In this document: positions 24,241-31,538 of the stretch, in pieces
How the letters are laid out: every line of letters begins with the position of its first letter
Numbering within the stretch: position 1 is the first letter of the stretch
Source of the DNA: an uncultured SAR86 cluster bacterium
GTDB taxonomy: Bacteria > Pseudomonadota > Gammaproteobacteria > Magnimaribacterales > TMED112
Direction: 5' to 3'
DNA length: 39,594 bases
Assembly (NCBI GenBank): GCA_902526535.1
Contig: CABZLG010000007.1
Coordinates: 1-39,594, forward strand
Program-made: the position numbers and the translations under genes
Notes under the pieces: model-generated
The model's input: the letters and a program-made list of their open reading frames with translations, nothing else
What the model was told of the DNA's origin: nothing
Databases searched by the model: none

Positions 24241-24607
24241 AGGTTTCTCATTTATTGAAATCATTGTTACTTTGTTAATTATTTCTTTAGTCGGCAGTAG
24301 CTTTTATATATTTTTTCAAAACTCTAATATTCCAGTTTCTTTAAATGCAGAAATAAAAAACTTTCAAGACTTTGCTAACTATACTGGTAGCCAAGTAAAT
24401 ATATATGAAAATAGGTACGTTATCGTTTATCAGAATAATTCTGAAGTAGCAAAAGAGGTTAATTATCCAACAATAAAGGCAGTAATAGACATAAATAATA
24501 AATACATAACCATCGAAGATGGTGAGCCTTTTATATCGATTTATCCAGGTTGGGAATCAAATATAAAGGAAATTATTCTTTCAAATGATGAAATTATTGA
24601 AGTTTAA
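24212..24607 (+). CDS. gspH: minor pseudopilin GspH
   Basis: A 131-residue pseudopilin when started at the ATG at 24212, giving the leader MQILVASLNKG and cleavage before F12, with E16 at +5 (GFSFIEIIV). Longer in-frame starts lie deep inside gspG and would spoil the leader. Beyond the hydrophobic helix the protein is beta-rich without further recognisable motifs. The position between gspG and gspI supports the call. It overlaps gspI by 23 bases. Confidence 0.87.
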   Translation: MQILVASLNKGFSFIEIIVTLLIISLVGSSFYIFFQNSNIPVSLNAEIKNFQDFANYTGSQVNIYENRYVIVYQNNSEVAKEVNYPTIKAVIDINNKYITIEDGEPFISIYPGWESNIKEIILSNDEIIEV

Positions 24608-24932
24608 AAAACTAACAAAAGGTTTTTCACTCATCGAGGTGGTTGTATCCCTTTTAATTCTATCAATTACATTTACAGCCTTTTCATTGCTATTAGATCA
24701 AAATCTCAAAGCACAGCTTCAAAAGGAAAAATATGTCTATAAAACTACAAAAGAAATAAATCTACTTACTCTATATTCCAATAAATCTTCAACCGATGAT
24801 GTTTCCCTTAAAAAATTTTTAGGGGTAAAAAAAGAAAGGGAGAAAATACTATCTTCATTTGGAATAAGAAGAGAAATTGAGATTATTTTTGTTGATGGTG
24901 ATAAAGAAATAAAAATAAAAATTATCAGATAA
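24585..24932 (+). CDS. gspI: minor pseudopilin GspI
   Basis: A 115-residue pseudopilin with leader MMKLLKFKKLTKG, cleavage before F14 and E18 at +5 (GFSLIEVVVSLLIL). The start is either of two adjacent ATGs (24585 or 24588). The rest is short and lysine-rich. One base separates it from gspJ. Confidence 0.87.
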   Translation: MMKLLKFKKLTKGFSLIEVVVSLLILSITFTAFSLLLDQNLKAQLQKEKYVYKTTKEINLLTLYSNKSSTDDVSLKKFLGVKKEREKILSSFGIRREIEIIFVDGDKEIKIKIIR

Positions 24933-24933
24933 A

Positions 24934-25527
24934 ATGAGAAGCGGTTTCACAATCATCGAAGTTCTAGTTGCTCTTTTAGCTGCGTCCCTAATTGCTTTAA
25001 TGTCGTTCGAATACTTATCTAATGTTGTAAATTTAGAGACAAAAGTAAAAATTAAGATTTCAAAGGATAGAGATGAATTAAATACTGGAAATATAATAAG
25101 GTTAGATCTATTACAATCTATTCCTTTCTTATTTAAAGATGAAGCAGGAAGAAAGGTTTCAACACCATTTTTTGGAAATCAAAATAATACTTTGATGTCA
25201 TTTGTTTCTTTATCTACATCAGATAATGCAAAAGATAAATCTAAACTCAGGAGAGTAAACTACTATATTGAAAATGATAATTTAGTTAGACAAACTTCGC
25301 TTCCAAATAATAAAGCCGTTGTTTTATCAAAAAGAATACTTCTTAAAGATATTAAGAATTATCAAATTTTGTTTGGCGAAGATTTAAGTTTACTAGATGA
25401 AAAATGGCCCAATAATCAAATATCTGATTCAAATGTTAAACAAAATAAAAGTTATCCCAAATTAATTGTATTTTCTTATTCAATTGAACAAGAGGAGAGG
25501 GTGCTAATTTTGAGCACTTATAAATGA
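24934..25527 (+). CDS. gspJ: minor pseudopilin GspJ
   Basis: A 197-residue pseudopilin with a very short leader (MRSG), mature start F5 and E9 at +5 (GFTIIEVLVALL). The globular part has the GspJ-like LRRVNYYIENDNLVRQTS. It forms the tip with GspI and GspK in known systems. Its stop overlaps the gspK ATG as ATGA. Confidence 0.9.
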   Translation: MRSGFTIIEVLVALLAASLIALMSFEYLSNVVNLETKVKIKISKDRDELNTGNIIRLDLLQSIPFLFKDEAGRKVSTPFFGNQNNTLMSFVSLSTSDNAKDKSKLRRVNYYIENDNLVRQTSLPNNKAVVLSKRILLKDIKNYQILFGEDLSLLDEKWPNNQISDSNVKQNKSYPKLIVFSYSIEQEERVLILSTYK

Positions 25528-26480
25528 AAAAAGGATTTATCTTAATAAGCACATTATCACTTGTAACGATACTTAGTTTTTTGACTATTTTGATTAGTAA
25601 ACAAATTTTTAATGACTCTGTATCAACAAATATTTACCAAGAATCTATTAAAAAAAGAATAGAGCTAATTAATTATGAAAAATTTATAACTGAAAATTTA
25701 CTTAATAATTCAAATTTATTAAGAAATTTAAATATTGCTGAAAAGGAATTTAATTTCATAGCTAAAAGATCTTTTTCAAATTTAACTATTGAACTAGAGG
25801 ATATGAATTCATGTTTTAATTTAAATGCCTTAGTTAAGAGTAAAAATGGTATAACAGAAAAAAATGATGAAAATGTATTAAATTTTCTTGTGTTTTTAAG
25901 CAAATCATTCGTAAACAAAAATTCTCATATTGAGCTTTTGCATAGAATAGTTGATTCGATTGATACAAATAATTTCCCAGAAACTTACGGGGCAGAGGAT
26001 TTGTATTATATTTCTAATGAGAGATTAAATTTAGCATCAGATCAAAATTTTTATCACAAAAGTCAGATAAAAGACCTTAATTTAAATTTCCTAACTGATG
26101 CTGACTTTCAAAAAATTTATGGAAATATATGTGCTTTACCTTCTAATGAAATTAAATTAAATATCAATAATATTAATTTTAATAATCAAAAGGTTTTTCA
26201 CTCTATATTTTCGGATTTAACGGTAAAAGATATAGAAAAAATTATTTTAAATAAGCCAGTAACAGGATATTTAAATTATAAAGATTTAGTTGACCGTACC
26301 TCAATAAACCAAATTAAACTTAAAAATAAATATATTGTCTTTAAGCCTATTTTTATAAAAATTAAATATACTCTTCAAATTGAAGATTACATGTTTAAAT
26401 TAATTAGTTTTATAGATTTATCTAATAGAGAAAATAACATAATCTACAGAACCATAAGTAATGAAAATATTTATTTTTAA
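25524..26480 (+). CDS. gspK: minor pseudopilin GspK
   Basis: A 318-residue tip pseudopilin. The leader MKKG is followed by F5, and position +5 is Ser9 rather than Glu, as is normal for GspK, which caps the filament. MNSCFNLNALV is the family segment after the N-terminal helix, and the body is an alpha-helical SAM-like domain. It overlaps gspL by 20 bases. Confidence 0.92.
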   Translation: MKKGFILISTLSLVTILSFLTILISKQIFNDSVSTNIYQESIKKRIELINYEKFITENLLNNSNLLRNLNIAEKEFNFIAKRSFSNLTIELEDMNSCFNLNALVKSKNGITEKNDENVLNFLVFLSKSFVNKNSHIELLHRIVDSIDTNNFPETYGAEDLYYISNERLNLASDQNFYHKSQIKDLNLNFLTDADFQKIYGNICALPSNEIKLNINNINFNNQKVFHSIFSDLTVKDIEKIILNKPVTGYLNYKDLVDRTSINQIKLKNKYIVFKPIFIKIKYTLQIEDYMFKLISFIDLSNRENNIIYRTISNENIYF

Positions 26481-27483
26481 TGATCTAGAAACAGGCAGTT
26501 ATTTTGATTATAAAAATGTTTCTACGTGTAAATACTCAACCTTAGAAAACGAAAAAGATGTGTTATTTGTATTTCCAGATCAAATGCTGACGCACGTAAA
26601 TGAAACTGAGAAATACAAAAAAAGAGCAAATTTAGAAGCTAAGCTAATCAATGATTCATTAACGTCTTCACTAAATATTGATACTAATTTAAATGTCCTT
26701 AAATGTTCTCTTGAAAAAGGTAATTATTTTCTGATAAATGATAATAATCTTAAAAAAATAAAAAACCTTTTTCAAAACTTTGAAAACGATGTACTAATTA
26801 CTTCAGATGTGTTGTTTTTTAGTGAAATTTTTAAAGAAAATATCAATTACTTAGATGACTATTATCTCAATACTAACTCGCAGTATTTAAAATTTTCAAA
26901 AAATGCTTTAAAAGTCCTCAAATACAAAGGTTCTGAATTTAAAAAAATTGTTGATGATGATCTAATTAAAAATGTTAATTCTCAGTTTGATAGCTATAAA
27001 CTTAACACCTTTAATATTGGAAATTTAATTAACTTTGAAAAAAATAAAAAATATGTCTTTGGATTAATTTCAGCTGTTGTTTTAATTAACTTAGTAGGGA
27101 TAGGCAATCTTATTAATCAAACTTTTAAATTAAATTCATTTGATAACATTATTCTAGAGCTCTACGAAGATATTTATCCCCTTGAAAAGCCATCAAATGT
27201 AGAACAAGCAATTAATAAAAAAATTGAGAACCTTAATTTACAAGAATCAAAAGTTTTGAAGTTAATCTACAAAATCTCATCTTCAAGGCTTAAAAATGGA
27301 CGATTAGTAGATCTCTATTACTCAAAAGAGTTGGATAAGTTTGAATTTGAAATTCTATTTAATAATTCATCAGAGGAGATTATCTTCTTAAATGAACAAG
27401 CCTTTGAAGGAAACAGTTTTAAAAAAGTTAGCTCAAGAACAGATAAAGGGTTAGTAGTTACAAAATTTATATATGAAATTTAA
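26461..27483 (+). CDS. gspL: type II secretion protein GspL
   Basis: A 340-residue bitopic inner-membrane protein that recruits the GspE ATPase. A cytoplasmic domain (about 1-195) begins MKIFIFNDLETG and contains the GspL-like VLFVFPDQMLTHV. One transmembrane segment (about 198-220, YVFGLISAVVLINLVGIG) and a periplasmic ferredoxin-like part (about 255-340) follow. Sequence similarity to the family is weak; the architecture and place in the operon decide the call. It overlaps gspM by 11 bases. Confidence 0.82.
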   Translation: MKIFIFNDLETGSYFDYKNVSTCKYSTLENEKDVLFVFPDQMLTHVNETEKYKKRANLEAKLINDSLTSSLNIDTNLNVLKCSLEKGNYFLINDNNLKKIKNLFQNFENDVLITSDVLFFSEIFKENINYLDDYYLNTNSQYLKFSKNALKVLKYKGSEFKKIVDDDLIKNVNSQFDSYKLNTFNIGNLINFEKNKKYVFGLISAVVLINLVGIGNLINQTFKLNSFDNIILELYEDIYPLEKPSNVEQAINKKIENLNLQESKVLKLIYKISSSRLKNGRLVDLYYSKELDKFEFEILFNNSSEEIIFLNEQAFEGNSFKKVSSRTDKGLVVTKFIYEI

Positions 27484-27889
27484 ATTATTAAAGAATAATA
27501 AAAAATTATTTTCAATTATTGGGTTCTCACTCCTTTTTTTAATTTTTATATTTTTAGAAAATATTCTGATAGATAATCTATTTGAGATGAGGGCTAAATA
27601 CGACCAGAAAAATCAAGTTTTCAATGATCAAAAACAAAAAATTTCTCAATTAAAAATGTATGAAAACAATAAAAATACCAAGAATTTAGTTGAAAATCTT
27701 GAGCTTTTCCTCAAAGACAAAAAGATTTCTTACTCCATAGATGGCGCTTTATTTTTATTTGATAATCTAGCACCGGGCAAATTAATTGAAATTCTTAATT
27801 ACGTACAATTAAATAATATTGAGCCAAATGTAATAAAAATTTCAGGAAATGAATCAACTTTGAATTTAACAATTGAAGTTACTGCTTAA
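27473..27889 (+). CDS. gspM: type II secretion protein GspM
   Basis: A 138-residue inner-membrane protein with a basic start (MKFKLLKNNKK), one hydrophobic segment (about 12-34), a coiled-coil-like stretch (about 36-75, rich in Gln, Lys and Asn) and a small C-terminal ferredoxin-like domain. In known systems it stabilises GspL. Its sequence is not distinctive. The call rests on size, topology and position between gspL and gspN. Confidence 0.8.
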   Translation: MKFKLLKNNKKLFSIIGFSLLFLIFIFLENILIDNLFEMRAKYDQKNQVFNDQKQKISQLKMYENNKNTKNLVENLELFLKDKKISYSIDGALFLFDNLAPGKLIEILNYVQLNNIEPNVIKISGNESTLNLTIEVTA

Positions 27890-28535
27890 AATTCTTTTTT
27901 CAATATTTGCACTATTAGTAATTTTCCTAGTAGTCATATTTTTTACACCAATAAATTTAATTGTCAAAGCACCTTTGCAGTCTTATGGTATTTCTTATGA
28001 AAATGCAGAAGGAAATATATTTTCTGGAGATTTTAGGAACGTTGAATTAGCAAATCTTTCAATTAACAATATTAATTACAGGAACTCTTATTCTCATATA
28101 GGTTTAAAAACAAATATCACGGATGGCTTTTACTTTACGTCAACTATTATAACTAGTTTTGATTTAAGAAAAATTACGGTTGGTAACACAAAGTATAACC
28201 GCGATTTTAAGCTTTCATTTATTCCTGTTATAAATATAGAAACCGAACTAGAAGAGTTGATTCTTGAAGACTTTAAATGCAAAGGAATAAATGGTGATGC
28301 TTACATAAAAAGCAGAATTTTTAAGGAACGTTTAATTGGTGAACTTAGTTGCACAGATGACTCATACAAAATAATACTATTCGACAGGAAATATAATCAG
28401 TTAGGTTTAATAACAACAGACTTTAATTATATTTATCTCAACATTAAAGACAGTGCTCTTAATGAAAATTTATCTATCTTAAATATCAATGGTGGAATAA
28501 GTCTAAAGATTCCTGTTAAGGATTTGCTTGAATAA
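27873..28535 (+). CDS. gspN: type II secretion protein GspN
   Basis: A 220-residue bitopic protein starting from a TTG at 27873. It has one hydrophobic segment (about 6-27) and a periplasmic beta-rich part with ENAEGNIFSGDFRNV, which corresponds to the GTLW.G-type opening of GspN. GspN is an accessory component not found in all type II systems. It overlaps gspM by 17 bases and the convergent ppx gene by 33 bases, so it closes the operon. Confidence 0.8.
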   Translation: MKLLLKILFSIFALLVIFLVVIFFTPINLIVKAPLQSYGISYENAEGNIFSGDFRNVELANLSINNINYRNSYSHIGLKTNITDGFYFTSTIITSFDLRKITVGNTKYNRDFKLSFIPVINIETELEELILEDFKCKGINGDAYIKSRIFKERLIGELSCTDDSYKIILFDRKYNQLGLITTDFNYIYLNIKDSALNENLSILNINGGISLKIPVKDLLE

Positions 28536-29330
28536 TCCATCAGATATACTCCAAAATGAATTCTCAATTACATTACAATTTAAACTTGCTAATGAAAGTT
28601 CATAAATTTCTGCTGCTAATGGAATGATATCTATCCTATCTTCAGGTATGCTAAATTTTTCAATTAAATCTTTCTTTGAGACACTATTATATTCTTTTAC
28701 AAATTCAGTAAATTCTTTTGAGCTTAAAGGGCCTGAATGATTATTAGCCTCAAATATTGCTCTTAAATTTCCACCTAGGCCGTATAACTTTTTAACTGGT
28801 CCATAGTGTTTTAACCAATTTCCAAAGTTGTTCATTTCGTTTTCTTTATAGTTTTTACCTTTATTAAGCAATCTAACAGCCCCTAGCTGGAATGATCTTG
28901 CATATGTTCGAGAGCCAACACTTATAAAAGCCTCTACACTGCCTCCACCTATATCCAAAATCGCGTAAGAATCTACATTAGCTTTAAACTCTTTAAGAAG
29001 ACCAGCCTCTGTATCTCCAGATATAATCTTCAGATCTATGTTTTGTTTTTTTAATAAAGAGAGTATCTCATCTTTATTTGTACAATCTCTAATCGCAGAT
29101 GTTGCCATATAGAACTGTTTTTCAATATTCTTTTCTAGGAACACTTTTTTAAATCTATCGAGAACAATAGCTAGTTGCTTTAAGGTTATTTCTGAAAGAA
29201 AGCCTTGAGTAAAAGCATCTTTTCCAAGTCTTAAAGGCTCTCTATAGTATTCAACTAAACTATTATCTTTAGTATTAAATATTTTATATTTAATAGCATT
29301 TGATCCAATATCGACAATTCCTAATAACAT
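28503..29330 (-). CDS. exopolyphosphatase of the Ppx/GppA family
   Basis: A 275-residue ASKHA-fold phosphatase that removes phosphate from polyphosphate or pppGpp. The first phosphate motif is IVDIGSNAIKYKIF (residues 5-18). ATSAIRD and IISGDTEAG follow, and the second phosphate motif is ILDIGGGSVEAF around D126, where Val replaces the usual Thr of GGGSTE. Only the two N-terminal domains are present, as in short Ppx forms, without the HD-like C-terminus of E. coli Ppx. It follows ppk2 by one base, so the two form a polyphosphate operon. Polyphosphate as substrate is inferred from that neighbour. Confidence 0.88.
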   Translation of the reverse strand: MLLGIVDIGSNAIKYKIFNTKDNSLVEYYREPLRLGKDAFTQGFLSEITLKQLAIVLDRFKKVFLEKNIEKQFYMATSAIRDCTNKDEILSLLKKQNIDLKIISGDTEAGLLKEFKANVDSYAILDIGGGSVEAFISVGSRTYARSFQLGAVRLLNKGKNYKENEMNNFGNWLKHYGPVKKLYGLGGNLRAIFEANNHSGPLSSKEFTEFVKEYNSVSKKDLIEKFSIPEDRIDIIPLAAEIYELSLASLNCNVIENSFWSISDGLFKQILNRNL

Positions 29331-29331
29331 C

Positions 29332-30165
29332 TCAATCAGAAAATGGAGCTAATATTTTAAATTGCTCATAAGTAAGGTTTTCAAATAAAACCCCTTCGAT
29401 ATGCAATGAATAGTTTCCTAAATCTTCTCCCCATTTTGGGGGTTTAAGAGAGAGTTTTTCGTCGTAAGTAAGATTATTAAGAATGTACCTAAGTGCACTC
29501 AATCTAGCAATCATTTTATTGTTAGCATTAATTACAACCCATGGAGCATAATTCGTAGACGTTAAGTCAAACATTTGATTTTTATAGAGTGTAAAAACAT
29601 CCCATTTATTAACCATCAATTTATCTGATTCAGATAATTTCCAATATTTCAACTTACTATTTTTTCTTGCGTTAATACGTCTTTTCTGTTGGTCTTTATC
29701 TATTGAAAAATAAAATTTAACTAGTTCAGTTCCTTTTTTAACAAGAGATTTTTCCCATTTATTTACCTTAATCATAAATTCTTCATATTGTTTCTTTGAA
29801 CAATAACCAAGGGTTGGTTCGGTTAATGCACGTGTATACCAAGATCTATCAAATAAAACAATTTGGCCTTTATTTGGCAAATATGTTTCATATCTTTCAA
29901 ACCAATTTTTTCTCTCTTTTTTTGTTGGAATTCCAAGATGCACATAGTTAAAATTCGATGGAATTAAATGTTCAGAAAAAAAGTTAATTGTTGAAGATTT
30001 TCCTGCAGTATCTCTACCTTCAAAACAAATAGCAATCTTCCTTTTTTTCTGTATTACATCTTCCTGCAATTTCAATAATTCAACCTGGAGATTATATTTT
30101 TCTTTTCTATATAAATCAGGTGAAAGTGATTTATATTGCTCAAAATTGTATTCAAAAACGCTCAT
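29332..30165 (-). CDS. ppk2: polyphosphate kinase 2 family protein
   Basis: A 277-residue PPK2 enzyme that moves phosphate between polyphosphate and nucleotides. The Walker A-type loop FEGRDTAGKSS is at 48-58 (the usual form has GKGG), Walker B-like LFDRSWYTRALTEP is near 104-117, and the lid is INARKNSKLKYWKLSESD. It is a one-domain form. Whether it phosphorylates NDPs or NMPs is not decided here. It diverges from the phosphate transporter with a 51-base gap and is followed at once by the Ppx gene. Confidence 0.92.
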   Translation of the reverse strand: MSVFEYNFEQYKSLSPDLYRKEKYNLQVELLKLQEDVIQKKRKIAICFEGRDTAGKSSTINFFSEHLIPSNFNYVHLGIPTKKERKNWFERYETYLPNKGQIVLFDRSWYTRALTEPTLGYCSKKQYEEFMIKVNKWEKSLVKKGTELVKFYFSIDKDQQKRRINARKNSKLKYWKLSESDKLMVNKWDVFTLYKNQMFDLTSTNYAPWVVINANNKMIARLSALRYILNNLTYDEKLSLKPPKWGEDLGNYSLHIEGVLFENLTYEQFKILAPFSD

Positions 30166-30216
30166 GTAAAAGTATTAAAAAGAGGGTATAGTATAACGAA
30201 ATTATCTCTCTGATGA

Positions 30217-31476
30217 ATGGCACTAGTTGAATTAACAATTTTTGGAGTACCTCTTATTCTTTTTTCTGCTGCAATGCTTGGCTTTTTTACAGCATATGGT
30301 GTTGGAGCTAATGATGTAGCTAATGCAATGGGTACCTCAGTTGGTAGCAAGGTGTTAACTATTTCTCAGGCTGTACTCATAGCTGCGATTTTTGAATTTC
30401 TAGGTGCGTTTTTTGCTGGTGGAGGGGTTACCCAAACAATAAGAAAAGGGGTAATAGATCCTGAGTTGTTCATTGGTCAGCAGGAGATTCTTATCTATGG
30501 CATGATTTCATCACTATTTGCAGCCGGTGTTTGGCTTTTAGTAGCAAGTATTAGAGGCTGGCCTGTATCTACAACACATACTATAGTTGGTGCAATTGTA
30601 GGTTTTGGCATATATGCGTTAGGCTCAGATAAGATTAACTGGTCTGTAGTAGGCAACATTTCATTATCTTGGTTAACTTCGCCGATATCATCTGGTCTTC
30701 TAGCCGCTTTAATTTACTGGATATGTAAAGAATTTATTATTACGAAACAAAGTAAATTTCAGTTTTTAATAATTAATTTTTATATTTTCCTTGCGGGCTT
30801 TGCCATCTCACTTATCACAATAACAAAAGGTTTAAAAAATATTCTTAAGGATAGCGAAGTAGTTTTAACATTTTCTGATAGTGTTTTATATTCAGTAATT
30901 TCAGCTATTGTTTTTACTTTTTTATTCTATTCCTTTTCAAGATCAAGACTGTCAAAAAATCAATCAAGCGAATCTCAATTTGCTTATTTGATGATCTTTA
31001 CATCTTGTGCAGTAGCGTTTGCTCACGGATCGAATGATGTGGCGAATGCAATAGGCCCATTAGCAGCAGTGTACCAAGCTTCATATGAGTTATTAGATCA
31101 GCCATATAATTCCGAAACACCGCTATGGATTTTATTATTAGGTGCAGTGGGAATAGTTATAGGTCTAGCAACTTTGGGGTATAGAGTTATGAAAACTATA
31201 GGAGAGAGGATAGTAACCTTAACACCAAGCAAAGGATTTTCAGCACAATTGTCAGCAGCTTTAACAGTCGTTTTGGCCAGTCAATTAAATATGCCTGTTT
31301 CAACAACTCATACTCTTGTGGGAGCTGTTATTGGGATAGGCTTAGTAGAAGGAATCAAGTCTGTAAATCTGGCTTCAGTTAGAACAATATTTATCTCATG
31401 GGTTGTCACACTTCCTATCGGTGCAGCACTTTCAATAATTTTTCTAGAATTATTTATGAATTTATTTACATATTAA
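30217..31476 (+). CDS. PiT family inorganic phosphate transporter
   Basis: A 419-residue inner-membrane phosphate permease of the Pho4/PiT family. It carries the family's duplicated signature: GANDVANAMGT at 30-40 and GSNDVANAIGP at 271-281. Each half also has the PVSTTHTIVGAIVG / PVSTTHTLVGAVIG segment. About ten or more hydrophobic segments are visible. These carriers cotransport phosphate or metal-phosphate with cations. Its stop lies 8 bases before the Pho-box-like site of the next operon. The divergent 51 bases shared with ppk2 contain an A+T-rich stretch with TATAGTATAA but no clear Pho box. Confidence 0.95.
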   Translation: MALVELTIFGVPLILFSAAMLGFFTAYGVGANDVANAMGTSVGSKVLTISQAVLIAAIFEFLGAFFAGGGVTQTIRKGVIDPELFIGQQEILIYGMISSLFAAGVWLLVASIRGWPVSTTHTIVGAIVGFGIYALGSDKINWSVVGNISLSWLTSPISSGLLAALIYWICKEFIITKQSKFQFLIINFYIFLAGFAISLITITKGLKNILKDSEVVLTFSDSVLYSVISAIVFTFLFYSFSRSRLSKNQSSESQFAYLMIFTSCAVAFAHGSNDVANAIGPLAAVYQASYELLDQPYNSETPLWILLLGAVGIVIGLATLGYRVMKTIGERIVTLTPSKGFSAQLSAALTVVLASQLNMPVSTTHTLVGAVIGIGLVEGIKSVNLASVRTIFISWVVTLPIGAALSIIFLELFMNLFTY

Positions 31477-31484
31477 ATACATAC

Positions 31485-31502
31485 TTGTCACAAATCTGAC
31501 AT
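31485..31502 (+). promoter_or_regulatory. Pho box-like PhoB binding site before the receptor-phytase operon
   Basis: TTGTCAC (31485-31491), a four-base spacer AAAT and CTGACAT (31496-31502). Against the E. coli half-site CTGTCAT these match at 5 and 6 of 7 positions, with the right 11-base repeat and A+T spacer; TTGTCAC is itself a half-site used in E. coli. A+T-rich -10 candidates lie at about 31509-31518, and the ribosome binding site GAGGA at 31529-31533 precedes the ATG at 31539. Binding is inferred. Confidence 0.65.
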
Positions 31503-31538
31503 CACTCATATTTAAATTATTAATCACTGAGGATTAAA

